DNA of 64,000 nucleotides from an uncultured Bacteroidota bacterium. Lineage in GTDB: Bacteria; Bacteroidota; Bacteroidia; Bacteroidales; P3. Each line of letters starts with the position of its first letter. Positions within the stretch are counted from its first letter, which is position 1. The stretch spans positions 179,633 through 243,632 of the forward strand of contig CADAWR010000002.1 of NCBI GenBank assembly GCA_902791695.1, given 5' to 3'. Shown one piece after another: positions 34,771 to 43,846 of the stretch. A program made the position numbers and the translations under genes. A model generated the notes under the pieces. That model searched no databases, had not been told where the DNA came from, and saw only the letters and a list, made by a program, of their open reading frames with translations.

Positions 34771-34872
34771 CCGTACCCCCTCCGTCTGTTCACCGACTGT
34801 TCACCGGTTGTTCGACGGTTTAAACCGTTAAACAATCGGTGAACAATCGTAGAACAGACGGAGGGGGTACGG
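34771..34872. repeat. 11-bp-phased palindromic intergenic element, copy C
   Basis: A 102-base palindrome symmetrical about TTTAAA (34819-34824). The outer arms CCGTACCCCCTCCGTCTGTTC match exactly on both sides. The inner parts are 11-base units (ACCGACTGTTC, ACCGGTTGTTC, GACGGTTTAAA). It lies in the 209-base gap between the MltD-like and Omp85-like genes. Pyrimidine-rich DNA lies to the left and purine-rich DNA to the right, as with the other copies. Confidence 0.9.
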
Positions 34873-34893
34873 AGAGGAGTTGGAGGGGATGGG

Positions 34894-36228
34894 TTAGAAC
34901 ATGTAACCCATCTTGATGTAGAGGTTGCTGAACTTGGAGTTGTCCTGCTTGTCGAAGGCTGTGGCCCAGTCGACGCTGAGGACGAAGTTGTCGTTCATGG
35001 CGACCTTGAGGCCGCAGCCGCCACCGAGGTGTGGGGCGTAGAGGCGGTTATTGCCTACGAACGGATCGTACTCTGCGGGGACTGCGCTGACAACACTGCC
35101 TTCCGGGCGTTCATAGGGCTGCACCACCATACCGGCGTCGACGAAGGGGTTGAGGCCGACGTAGAACATGTTTTTGCCCACCTTGAAGCTGAAGAGCTGC
35201 GTGCGAAGCTCGACGTTGGCGAAGGCCACGCCGGGGGCGAGGATGCGGTTGCGCATGATGCCGCGCACGGAGTTGGCGCCGCCAAGTCCCTCGTACACCA
35301 CACGTTGCATATAGAGTTGGTTGAGGTAGGTGTTGAGGTAGAAGGGGCTGTTGCCAGCCACGTTGAGCTGCGCGCCGACGCGGTAGGCGAAGGTGAGGCG
35401 GTTTTCGACGATGGGGAGGTAGTGGCGCCAGGCAGCATTGAACTTGACGTTGTTGTAGTCGCCCATCTTGCCGAAGCCGGCGTAGTAGGTGAAGAAGGCG
35501 TCGGCATGGATGCCGCTGCGGGGGTTCTGCTGACGGTCGCGGGTGTCGAAAGTGATGCCAGCGTGGAGATAGGGGTGTGAGCCGCCAGCGGCTTCGCCCG
35601 GCTTGATGTAGCCGAGGTCCACATAGCGGTCGAAGAGGGTGACGGTGTCGGGCAGTTTCTTATCCTCTTTCTTGGTGAACTTGTTGAGGCGGTCGACGTC
35701 GACGGGGCCAACGCCGAAATGGAGGAGGCCGATGCCGGCGTTCCAGTACCACGGACGGCTGACTTCGCCCTGCAGGTCGGCGCTGAAGCGGAAGAGGTCG
35801 CGGCGGTATTTATAGTAGGCGCGTGAGATGTAGGCGGGGTCGCCCTGAGTGGAGTAGGCGGCGTTGTAGTGGGACTGGTAGCCGTTGAAGCCGTAGAAGT
35901 CGCACATCTGGTCGGGCAGATAGGTGATGTCGACGCTGAGGCGGTGCTTGGGGATGAGGTACTTGGAGTCGTAGGCGAAGCGGAAGATGCCGAAGTGCTT
36001 GGTGGTGTAGGCCGCTTCGGCGTAGAAGGAGTGGAGGTACTCGGGATAGGTGGAGCCGTCGCCGAAGTAGTAGATGTTGGTCAGCGCGCCGTACTGGAAG
36101 CCGAGGTCGGCGTCGAAGGCCACGCTTGGGAGGACGCCGAAGGTCCACCCTTGGCGGATGTGGTTCTCCTGCGCCGACAATGTTAGAGCACAGGAGGACA
36201 GAAGCAGGATGAGAATAGTCTTTTTCAT
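34894..36228 (-). CDS. Omp85-superfamily outer-membrane barrel without POTRA domains
   Basis: 444 residues. The signal peptide (1-19, ending LSAQ) leads straight into a barrel: VLPSVAFDADLGFQYGAL, many Tyr/Phe-rich strands, GITFDTRDRQQNPRSGIHADAFFTYY (a typical Omp85 strand pair) and GGANSVRGIM (the VRGF-like loop-6 motif), ending in Phe. No POTRA domain precedes it, so it is not BamA itself but a small surface-antigen-like member of unknown role. It follows the glutamate symporter gene by 6 bases and is probably co-transcribed. Confidence 0.85.
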   Translation of the reverse strand: MKKTILILLLSSCALTLSAQENHIRQGWTFGVLPSVAFDADLGFQYGALTNIYYFGDGSTYPEYLHSFYAEAAYTTKHFGIFRFAYDSKYLIPKHRLSVDITYLPDQMCDFYGFNGYQSHYNAAYSTQGDPAYISRAYYKYRRDLFRFSADLQGEVSRPWYWNAGIGLLHFGVGPVDVDRLNKFTKKEDKKLPDTVTLFDRYVDLGYIKPGEAAGGSHPYLHAGITFDTRDRQQNPRSGIHADAFFTYYAGFGKMGDYNNVKFNAAWRHYLPIVENRLTFAYRVGAQLNVAGNSPFYLNTYLNQLYMQRVVYEGLGGANSVRGIMRNRILAPGVAFANVELRTQLFSFKVGKNMFYVGLNPFVDAGMVVQPYERPEGSVVSAVPAEYDPFVGNNRLYAPHLGGGCGLKVAMNDNFVLSVDWATAFDKQDNSKFSNLYIKMGYMF

Positions 36229-36234
36229 GATTTG

Positions 36235-37608
36235 TTAGTTTTTTCTTTTTCTAAAGATGAAGAGGCCGAACAGGAGCAGAGCGGCGACCATGATGCCCAT
36301 GGTGATGAGGGTGTTGGCGAGGCTTTGCGGGGCGAAGCCCATGAGCAGGAGCACGGGGAAGCCGAATGCGAGGGCGGGGATGGTCTGTAGCACGAGGTTG
36401 TTGGCGGCAGGGGTCTCGAAGCGGGGATCTATCTCGCGCAGCAGTATCATACCGTTGCTGGCGGTGCCGGTGAGCATGCCGAACATGGAGAAAAAGCCCT
36501 CGTACTGATAGTCTGGGTAGAGTTTGCGGCAGCAGCGCAGCACATAGAAGAAGGTGGCCAGCGCGCCTACGGTGCAGACCAGGATGAGCGGCAGCCAGAG
36601 GCCACGGAGGTTGTTGAAGTCGATGGCGGCGGTGCCGGCGACAATCATGACGTCGAAGCAGGTGCCGGCGATGCGGTCGAGCATGAAGTTGTTGATATAT
36701 TCGCGCTGCATGAGGTTGCTTTTGCGCAGACGGCCGATGAGCCAGCGTATTAGGACACCGATGAGTGTGCCCCAGAGGAAGTTGAAACCCCAGACGAGGG
36801 GCTTGAGGGTTTTGACGCCGAACTGGCCGAGGTCGAGCTGCTGAATGCCGTACATGAGGAGGAACACGAGGCCGTAGACGAGGAGCACGAGGCTGAGCTG
36901 GACGGTGAGCTTGTCGATGGATTCGGAGTGGGGTATCTCGCCAGCGGACTCGTAGTCGGCAAGAGTGTAGTGCTCGGACTCTGCTTTCTCACGGACCTTC
37001 AACTTGCCCTTGCGGCGCAGGACATTCATGTAGATGACACCCACGAGGCTGCCGACGATGAAGCCTGTGGCGGCGATGCTGAGGCCAAAGTCGGAACCGT
37101 GGAAGACAAGCCCCTGACCCTCGGCCCATGAGGCGAAGGTGACGCCGAAGTTGAGCGCCTGTCCGGGTCCCTGGCCGTAGCCCATGGGGAGCAGGAGTCC
37201 GGAGGCATAGAAGAGCTCCTTACCGAAAAGGAAGAGGGGAACGGTGACGATGAGTCCCACGAGCCCCTGGAGGATGTAGGTGCTGGCGGTTACTGCGCCG
37301 GTTTCCACCACCTTGATGGTTGAGGTGGCGCTCTTAATCTTCTTGTTCTTGAGAGCCATTGCCACGAAACCGAGGCCGAGAGCGTGATAGGTGACAATCT
37401 CCATAGCGTGCTTGTCGACAAGCGTCGAGAAGAAGCCGAGTGGCTTAAGGCAGAGGATGAGGAGTCCGGCAAGCAATGCCGAGGGGAGCAGGCTGCGCCT
37501 GAAGAGGGGCACATTGCAGCGCACGAGGTTGGCGACAAGCAGTGCCACCACGATGATGAAGAACTGGATGAGCCAGGTCCATGCCGAAAGGTCAGCGAAA
37601 GAGGTCAT
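36235..37608 (-). CDS. Sodium/glutamate symporter (GltS type)
   Basis: 457-residue integral membrane protein with about 11-12 helices in two inverted halves. The family pore-loop marks are present: GYGQGPGQALNFG in the first half and GMLTGTASNGMILLREIDP in the second. A ~55-residue cytoplasmic linker (RRKGKLKVREKAESEHY...) separates the halves. It takes up glutamate with sodium. The first gene of a two-gene minus-strand unit with the Omp85-like barrel; the acyltransferase gene diverges from it. Confidence 0.88.
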   Translation of the reverse strand: MTSFADLSAWTWLIQFFIIVVALLVANLVRCNVPLFRRSLLPSALLAGLLILCLKPLGFFSTLVDKHAMEIVTYHALGLGFVAMALKNKKIKSATSTIKVVETGAVTASTYILQGLVGLIVTVPLFLFGKELFYASGLLLPMGYGQGPGQALNFGVTFASWAEGQGLVFHGSDFGLSIAATGFIVGSLVGVIYMNVLRRKGKLKVREKAESEHYTLADYESAGEIPHSESIDKLTVQLSLVLLVYGLVFLLMYGIQQLDLGQFGVKTLKPLVWGFNFLWGTLIGVLIRWLIGRLRKSNLMQREYINNFMLDRIAGTCFDVMIVAGTAAIDFNNLRGLWLPLILVCTVGALATFFYVLRCCRKLYPDYQYEGFFSMFGMLTGTASNGMILLREIDPRFETPAANNLVLQTIPALAFGFPVLLLMGFAPQSLANTLITMGIMVAALLLFGLFIFRKRKN

Positions 37609-37675
37609 ATCTTCTGTGTTTAGTTTTTGTATTAGGTTTTAACTGTATGTTTTAACGTTAAATGATATTTTTTCG

Positions 37676-37683
37676 TATATTTG
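37676..37683 (+). promoter_or_regulatory. -7 promoter element for the acyltransferase gene
   Basis: TATATTTG on the plus strand, 21 bases upstream of the chosen start at 37705. The -33 position lacks a clear TTTG. It lies in the short divergent gap with gltS. Confidence 0.6.
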
Positions 37684-37704
37684 CACGGAATAAAAAAGCA
37701 GATT

Positions 37705-38943
37705 ATGTCAAAGGCAATTCAGGATAACGATTTATTGTACAATGCACTAAGTCCATTGGTACAGTTCGGCTGCCGATGCCACTACAACAGTTTCGTGGTA
37801 CGCGGAAAGGAGAATCTGCCAAAGGACGGCGCCTATATCATTGCCCCATGCCACCAGCAGGCGCTGATGGAGCCGCTGGCTGTGCTCTGCTTCGCACCGA
37901 AGCCGCCGGTGTTCCTGGCAAGGGCCGACATATTCAAGAAGCCTGTGTTCCGCACCATACTGACCTTCTTGAAGATAATGCCGGTGTATCGCATACGCGA
38001 CGGCAAGGACCAACTGGGGCATAACCAGGAGATTTTCGACCGCTGCCGCGATGTGCTGCTCGACGGCTTCCCGCTGTGCCTGATGGCCGAAGGACGCCAC
38101 AACAACCGCCACCACCTGCTGCCGATGGGCAAGGGGATGTTCCGCATTGCCGGCGAGACACAGCTGGCGCTGGGCGACTATCCGCTGTACATTGTGCCCA
38201 CAGGCATCGACTTCGACGACTACGAGCGCCCATACAGCAATCTGGTGGTCAACATCGGCAAACCGATACCGGTACAGCCTTTCATGGAGAAATACCGCGA
38301 GGATGAACCGGTTGCGCTCAACGAGATGCGCGACGCACTGAGGGAGGCGCTGTCGCCACTGATGCACGATGTGCGCGACGAGGAGCATTACGATGAGATT
38401 ATGGCTCTATGCAAGAGCCTGAACCCGGAGTACCGCCGCCGCGAAGGATTGAGGAACGCGGCGTGGAACCGCTTTGTGATGAGGCAAAAGATTACGGCCG
38501 ACTATGAAAAGGGAGTAAAGGTTGCGGGTTACGGGTCAAAGGCTAAACCGGCGCCATGGAGGCCGCTACTGGGAGTGCTGCTGGTTGGAGGCATTTTTGC
38601 CGCAGCGGTTTTTGTGCCGGTGGTGCGCTGGATACTGCTGTTCTGCCTGGTCTGCTATCCCCTACCCTTCATACCAACGCATTTGATTATGAAGAAGAAG
38701 GTTGCGGACCCACAGTTCCGCAGCTCGGTGAACTTCGGCGTGCGGTTCCTGCTGTCGATAGTCTACGCCATAGTGATAGGCATCGTGATGGCCTGCTGCG
38801 GTGGAGCGTGGATGAGCAACGTGGCCAACCTCGGTGGCTGGTGGGGCTTGCTGGCTCTGCTCTGGGTGCCTATAGCCGCTAGGCTCACAGCTCCTGCAGT
38901 CAACCTGCTGAGATTTTTTTTCATGCGTGAATACAATAAATAA
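37705..38943 (+). CDS. PlsC-like 1-acyl-glycerol-phosphate acyltransferase
   Basis: 412 residues. An N-terminal acyltransferase domain (about 10-215) is followed by a helical linker and three to four C-terminal membrane helices. Acyltransferase blocks: APCHQQALMEP (block I), MPVYRIRDG (block II), LMAEGRHNNRHHLLPMGKGMFRIA (block III), and IVPTGIDF (block IV). In the Bacteroidota relatives I recall, block I ends in Asp (HQNALMD); here it is Glu. It probably acylates lysophosphatidate or a related lipid at the inner membrane. A KVAGYGSKAKPAP stretch (about 273-285) looks like an inserted repeat-derived linker. Confidence 0.85.
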   Translation: MSKAIQDNDLLYNALSPLVQFGCRCHYNSFVVRGKENLPKDGAYIIAPCHQQALMEPLAVLCFAPKPPVFLARADIFKKPVFRTILTFLKIMPVYRIRDGKDQLGHNQEIFDRCRDVLLDGFPLCLMAEGRHNNRHHLLPMGKGMFRIAGETQLALGDYPLYIVPTGIDFDDYERPYSNLVVNIGKPIPVQPFMEKYREDEPVALNEMRDALREALSPLMHDVRDEEHYDEIMALCKSLNPEYRRREGLRNAAWNRFVMRQKITADYEKGVKVAGYGSKAKPAPWRPLLGVLLVGGIFAAAVFVPVVRWILLFCLVCYPLPFIPTHLIMKKKVADPQFRSSVNFGVRFLLSIVYAIVIGIVMACCGGAWMSNVANLGGWWGLLALLWVPIAARLTAPAVNLLRFFFMREYNK

Positions 38944-38986
38944 AAACCGGTGACGTTAAGGGTGGAAAATAAGGAGAACAAAGAGC

Positions 38987-40042
38987 ATGAAATTGTCACA
39001 GTTCAGGTTCAACCTGCCCAAGGAACTGATAGCCGAAAAACCCGTACGTAACCGCGACGAGGCCCGCATGATGGTGGTGCACCGCGACACCGGCACCATC
39101 GAGCACCGCGTCTTCAAGGAGTTCATCAACTATGTTGACGAAGGCGACGTGGTGGTGGCCAACAACACCAAAGTGTTTCCCGCTCTGCTCGAGGGTGAGA
39201 AGGAAAAGACCGGCGCAAGAATCGAGGTACTGCTGCTCCGCGAACTGAACGAGGACATGTGTCTTTGGGATGTTATCGTGGACCCCGCCCGCAAGATTCG
39301 TATCGGCAACAAACTCTATTTCGGCACCAACGACGCGCTGGTGGCCGAGGTGGTAGACAACACGACGAGCCGCGGTCGCACTATCCGCTTCCTCTTCGAC
39401 GGTCCGCACAGCGAGTTTATCAAGATAGTGAAAGGTATGGGACGCACTCCCCTGCCCGACGAACTGCGCCGTCTGCGCGACATCGAGAAGAAGGACGCCG
39501 ATGACTACCAGACTATCTACGCCAAGGTGGAAGGCAGCACCGCAGCTCCTATCGCCGGTCTGCATTTCAGCCGCGAACTGCTGAAGCGATTGGAGATTAA
39601 AGATGTGCTGTGGAAGGAACTGACGGTGCACTGCGGTATGGGCGAGTTCAAGGCTATCGAGGTAGAAGATCTCTCGAAGCACCGCGCTGACGCCGAAGAG
39701 ATGCACCTGAGCGAAGAGACCTGCAACGCTATTGAGGCCGCCAAGAACGCCGGCAAACATGTGTGCGCCGTCGGCACCACGACGATGCGGGCATTGGAGA
39801 GCGCTGTGACTATTCCCGGCAAGATTTTCCCCTACGACGGTTGGACCAACAAGTTCATCTTCCCGCCATACGACTTCACCATTGCCGACATGATGGTGAC
39901 GAACTTCCACCACCCGATGAGCACCCAGTTCATCATGGTGAGCGCCTTCCTCGGTCCCGAACTGGCCATGCAGGCCTACCAGACCGCCATCAAGGAGAAG
40001 TACCGCTTCTCGACCTACGGCGACGCGATGCTGATTATATGA
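38987..40042 (+). CDS. queA: S-adenosylmethionine:tRNA ribosyltransferase-isomerase
   Basis: 351 residues, full length. It transfers and isomerises the ribosyl group of SAM to preQ1 in tRNA, giving epoxyqueuosine. Characteristic segments: [69 protein letters not shown] and [21 protein letters not shown]. The stop overlaps the rarA start by 4 bases (ATGA), so the two are coupled. Confidence 0.96.
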   Translation: MKLSQFRFNLPKELIAEKPVRNRDEARMMVVHRDTGTIEHRVFKEFINYVDEGDVVVANNTKVFPALLEGEKEKTGARIEVLLLRELNEDMCLWDVIVDPARKIRIGNKLYFGTNDALVAEVVDNTTSRGRTIRFLFDGPHSEFIKIVKGMGRTPLPDELRRLRDIEKKDADDYQTIYAKVEGSTAAPIAGLHFSRELLKRLEIKDVLWKELTVHCGMGEFKAIEVEDLSKHRADAEEMHLSEETCNAIEAAKNAGKHVCAVGTTTMRALESAVTIPGKIFPYDGWTNKFIFPPYDFTIADMMVTNFHHPMSTQFIMVSAFLGPELAMQAYQTAIKEKYRFSTYGDAMLII

Positions 40043-41298
40043 CACCATTGGCAGAAATACTGAGGCCGAAGAGCCTGGATGATTATATCGGACAACAGCA
40101 CCTTATCGGACAAGGTGCTGTTCTTCGCACATTGATAGAGAGTGGCAACATCCCCAGCATGATTTTCTGGGGACCTCCGGGCATCGGCAAAACGACGCTG
40201 GCCATGATTATCAGCAATACACTGCACCGTCCGTTCCACACGCTCAGCGCTATCAGTAGCGGCGTGAAAGAGGTGCGCGAGGTAATCAACGCAGCACAGG
40301 AGGAAGAGGGCGCCATACTCTTCATAGACGAAATTCACCGCTTCAACAAGGCCCAGCAGGACTCGCTACTTGGGGCTGTGGAGCGCGGCACCATCACACT
40401 GATTGGCGCCACTACAGAGAACCCTTCGTTTGAAGTTATCTCAGCCCTGCTCTCCCGCTGCCAGGTGTATGTGTTACGCGAGTTCGGCGAGGAAGATATG
40501 CGCCAGCTGATAGCATCGGCGGTGAGGTACTACGCCTCACAAGGCATCACCGTCGAGATAAAGGAAGATGAGGCCCTTATGCGCATCAGCGGCGGCGACG
40601 CTAGAAAACTACTCAACGCGATAGAGCTTGTGGTGAACCGTGGCGCACGCGTCATCGACAACCAGACTGTCACATCGGTCATCCAGCAGAACCTGGCCTA
40701 CTACGACAAGGGGGGCGAAATGCACTATGACATCATCTCGGCCTTCATCAAGAGTATGCGCGGTAGCGACCCCAACGGGGCGGTCTACTGGCTGGCGCGT
40801 ATGATTGCCGGCGGCGAGGATCCACTGTTTATCGCCCGCCGCATGCTTATCTTCGCCAGCGAGGATATTGGTAACGCCAACCCCAACGCGCTGCTGCTGG
40901 CCAATGCCACCTTCGACGCGGTGAGCAAGATTGGCTACCCCGAGTGCCGCATCAATCTGTCGCAGTGCGCCTGCTACCTGGCCTGCTCGGCCAAGAGCAA
41001 CGCCACCTATATGGCGCTGAACAACGCCGAGATGGCCATCAAGCGCACAGGCGACCTGCCGGTGCCGCTGCACATCCGCAACGCTCCCACAAAGCTGATG
41101 AAAAACATGGGCTACGGTGACGGCTACAAATACGCCCACGATTACAATGGCGGCGCTGCACTCGGCGGATTTGCCGAACAGGAATACCTCCCTCAGGGAC
41201 TGGAGGGCACCAAGTTCTACGAACCAGGCACCACTCCACGCGAACAGGAGACCCGCAACAGCCTCCGCCAACGCTGGGGACAGAAGTACGGGTACTAG
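40039..41298 (+). CDS. rarA: Replication-associated recombination protein A (AAA ATPase)
   Basis: 419 residues. A homotetrameric AAA+ ATPase (MgsA/WRNIP1 family) acting at stalled replication forks. Walker [12 protein letters not shown], Walker [17 protein letters not shown], sensor 1 [11 protein letters not shown] and the C-terminal tetramerisation region ([41 protein letters not shown]) are all intact. The start at 40039 gives [22 protein letters not shown], the normal N-terminus, within the queA stop. It ends two bases before a convergent membrane-protein gene. Confidence 0.96.
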   Translation: MTPLAEILRPKSLDDYIGQQHLIGQGAVLRTLIESGNIPSMIFWGPPGIGKTTLAMIISNTLHRPFHTLSAISSGVKEVREVINAAQEEEGAILFIDEIHRFNKAQQDSLLGAVERGTITLIGATTENPSFEVISALLSRCQVYVLREFGEEDMRQLIASAVRYYASQGITVEIKEDEALMRISGGDARKLLNAIELVVNRGARVIDNQTVTSVIQQNLAYYDKGGEMHYDIISAFIKSMRGSDPNGAVYWLARMIAGGEDPLFIARRMLIFASEDIGNANPNALLLANATFDAVSKIGYPECRINLSQCACYLACSAKSNATYMALNNAEMAIKRTGDLPVPLHIRNAPTKLMKNMGYGDGYKYAHDYNGGAALGGFAEQEYLPQGLEGTKFYEPGTTPREQETRNSLRQRWGQKYGY

Positions 41299-41299
41299 T

Positions 41300-42088
41300 C
41301 TAATACTTTCTACGAATATACTCTGCAAGGAAGCTTGCATCGTGGTCGAGGCGGTTAACGAAGCGTCCGAAGAACCACTGCATTGCCGTTATCGCTATGG
41401 ATAGCACTATCAGCCAATATTTATAATAGTAAGGGCGGAAATCAATGGCCCAGAATGTTAGCACGCCTAACGGGAGAAACATCCATGCAAAGATGACGAG
41501 CATACGGCAGTCGATGGGGCGTTCGTTAAGGTTTTCGGCGTAGTAGCTATTGAAACGCTGCTTGTAGACCCACAATTTGCGCGAACCAACAATAAGCAGT
41601 ACTGTGCCATATACAAGCAGCAGCAGAGGGAAGAACCAGTGATCCCAAAAAAGCATGAAATTGTAGTCGATATCTCCAGGAATATATGCCACATTATCCT
41701 CGACGATATTGCGGCACAGGCGGTCGTATTCGCGCCATCCGAGACTATAGCCTCCGATAGTTAGACCGGTAATGAAAATAATAGGAACAACCATTACGGC
41801 TCGTTGACGCACTTTGACACCGCGCGGTTCGGTAAGGGCACAAATGCCGATGTAAAAGATTGCAAGACTAACGATAGTCAGGCACTCAAAGATATAGTCA
41901 TACAAAAACAGCACGCCGCTATGACCACGGAAATAGACAGCAAGCATCATCATTGCCACCGAAAGCAGCACTAACATAATTGACAACAGAGCCTGCGCCA
42001 CATTCAGACGACGCTTAAATAGCAACGTGTACATTGCCCAGAACAATGACACCGCAGCAGGCATAAAAAGAATGTAACTCCACTTCAT
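41300..42088 (-). CDS. Seven-helix membrane protein of unknown function
   Basis: 262 residues with seven predicted membrane helices (about 4-22, 34-52, 61-82, 98-116, 150-172, 198-216, 222-240) and a short charged tail (FVNRLDHDASFLAEYIRRKY). It resembles the membrane half of Bacteroidales regulators that carry a C-terminal AraC-type or kinase domain, but no such domain follows, so it may be a sensor stub or an unrelated protein. The next gene on this strand would be beyond the convergent rarA, so it is effectively monocistronic downstream of ispG. Confidence 0.6.
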   Translation of the reverse strand: MKWSYILFMPAAVSLFWAMYTLLFKRRLNVAQALLSIMLVLLSVAMMMLAVYFRGHSGVLFLYDYIFECLTIVSLAIFYIGICALTEPRGVKVRQRAVMVVPIIFITGLTIGGYSLGWREYDRLCRNIVEDNVAYIPGDIDYNFMLFWDHWFFPLLLLVYGTVLLIVGSRKLWVYKQRFNSYYAENLNERPIDCRMLVIFAWMFLPLGVLTFWAIDFRPYYYKYWLIVLSIAITAMQWFFGRFVNRLDHDASFLAEYIRRKY

Positions 42089-42108
42089 GATGAGTTCTGT
42101 TTTATATG

Positions 42109-43264
42109 TTATTGATTATTGAGTTTACGGTCGTTTTCTATGAATTTAACAAGCTCGTCGACGGCATCCTTCTGGTCAATGTCGCGCTTGACGATTTCTT
42201 TGCCTTTGTAGAGGGTGATCTTCCCGTGGCCGGACCCCACGTAGCCGTAGTCGGCGTCGGCCATCTCGCCGGGGCCGTTGACGATGCAACCCATCACGCC
42301 TATCTTCACGCCCACCAGATGGCTGGTCTTCTCCTTTATCTCCTTCAAGGCGCGCTGTATGTCGTACTGCGTGCGGCCGCAGGAGGGACAGGCGATGTAT
42401 TCGGGCTGCGTGATGCGGGCGCCGACGGCCTGCAGGATGTCGTAGGCAATGGGCATCTCGGCCTCGGGGTCTTCGGTGAGGCTGACGCGCACCGTGTCGC
42501 CGATGCCGTCGAGCAGCAGGGCACCGATGCCGGCGGCACTCTTGAGGCGGCCCTGCATGCCGTCGCCCGCCTCGGTGACGCCGAGGTGTATCGGGTAATC
42601 CATCCCGAGGGCATGCATCTTCTGCACGAAGAGGCGTGTGCTGTCAACCATCACCTTCACGTTGCTGGCCTTCATCGAGAAGACGAGGTCGTGGTAGTCC
42701 TGCTCCTCGCAGACGCGGGCGAACTCGATGGCCGACTGCGCCATACCCTCGGGCGTGTTGCCGTAGCGACTCATGATGCGCTCGGAGAGCGAGCCGTGGT
42801 TGGTGCCGATACGCATAGCGGTGTGGTGCGCCTTGCAGATGTCGATGAGCGAGGACATCCGTTCCCCTATCCGTTCTATTTCCTCCTGATATGCTTTCTC
42901 GTCTTCTGCTCTCCACTCTCCACTCTCCACTCTCCACTTTCCTGTATTGCGGTCGGTGTAGTTGCCGGGGTTGACGCGCACCTTCTCCACCAGCGTGGCG
43001 GCCACCTCGGCGGCCTTGGGGTTGAAGTGTATGTCGGCCACCAGCGGTACCTCACAGCCGCGCTTCAGCAGTTCCTCCTTGATGCGGCCGAGATTCTCGG
43101 CGGCCTTCACGTCCGGCGCCGTGATGCGCACCAGCTCGCAGCCGGCCTCCACCATGCGGAGGGCCTGCTCCACGGTGGCCTGCGTGTCCATCGTGTCGGT
43201 ATTCGTCATGCTCTGCACGCGGACCGCCCAGCGTCAGGTTGCCTATATGTATCTGTCTGCTCAT
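42109..43264 (-). CDS. ispG: 4-hydroxy-3-methylbut-2-enyl diphosphate synthase, compact form, apparent N-terminal frameshift
   Basis: MEP-pathway iron-sulfur enzyme. From the QSMTNTDTMDTQA motif (43218) to the stop (42109) one frame is intact. It holds the TIM barrel (PLVADIHFNP, HLGVTEAGDG, GIGDTVRVSL) and the cluster domain (CPSCGR, GCIVNGPGE). The family N-terminus (MSRQIHIGNLTLGG) is encoded just upstream in another frame (from 43264); roughly eight bases seem to be missing between GG and VRVQSM. The extra ~230-residue domain usual in Bacteroidota IspG, after SLTEDPEAEMPIA, is absent although flanking sequence is of the Bacteroidota type. A CTCTCCA heptad run (42909-42943) encodes an inserted GKWRVESGEWRAE stretch. 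The lesion could be real or a sequencing/assembly error; a start at the internal Met near 43218 or 43209 is also possible. Confidence 0.85.
42909..42943 (-). repeat. Heptanucleotide repeat inside ispG
   Basis: Four exact CTCTCCA units on the plus strand (42909-42936) plus a degenerate fifth. Read on the minus strand within ispG it encodes the WRVESGEWR stretch, where family members have a loop between NPGNY and the EEIERI helix. Confidence 0.9.
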
Positions 43265-43276
43265 TGAGTTATTGGT

Positions 43277-43753
43277 TTATTGTACCTTCTCGTAGGTAAG
43301 CCAGATGTTACTGTATGAACTTCTAAACTTAAAATGAGTCGCATCGGGAACTTGCAAATCATATTTATCAGCCATACTTCCTGAAGAGATAAAATACATA
43401 TTAACATATGATGCATCGCGGCTGACATAATAACGATATGTTGAAACCGATGATGTATCGACACCGTTGCTTTTCATTATTCTGTATGATGCTGTACCTT
43501 GATACTGATACTTTTGTTGAGGACCATTAACATAGTCATCCTCATATACAACTACATTTGTGTCGGACTGCTCATGAAAATCCCAAAAGCAATCTCCCGT
43601 TCCATTTCGCCATGATCCATGAAACAAATCCAGTACCTTTTGCTGTTGTTCTGTAAATGCGTGCTCATTATACTCCGTTGTTTTTTCCTTGCTACACGAA
43701 GACATCATCATTACGGCAAACATCGTCACACATACTAACATTAATCTTTTCAT
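43277..43753 (-). CDS. Putative lipoprotein, unknown function
   Basis: 158 residues from the chosen ATG (MKRLMLVCVTMFAVMMMSSCSKEK), which gives a lipoprotein signal with lipobox MSSC; an upstream ATG at 43783 adds 10 polar residues. The mature part (FTEQQQKVLDLFHGSWRNGTGDCFWDFHEQSDTNVVVYED...) suggests a small lipocalin-like beta fold with an opening LxGxW motif, as in calycin-type lipoproteins, but this is tentative. GC content is lower than in the neighbours. It lies 12 bases upstream of the ispG N-terminal start, same strand. Confidence 0.7.
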   Translation of the reverse strand: MKRLMLVCVTMFAVMMMSSCSKEKTTEYNEHAFTEQQQKVLDLFHGSWRNGTGDCFWDFHEQSDTNVVVYEDDYVNGPQQKYQYQGTASYRIMKSNGVDTSSVSTYRYYVSRDASYVNMYFISSGSMADKYDLQVPDATHFKFRSSYSNIWLTYEKVQ

Positions 43754-43846
43754 TGTTTTAATGTGATTATTGTTTAACTTCAATTTCTTGTTTCATTCAT
43801 GCAATTTCACCGCACATAAATGCAGAAAACACACAGTTGAGAACGT

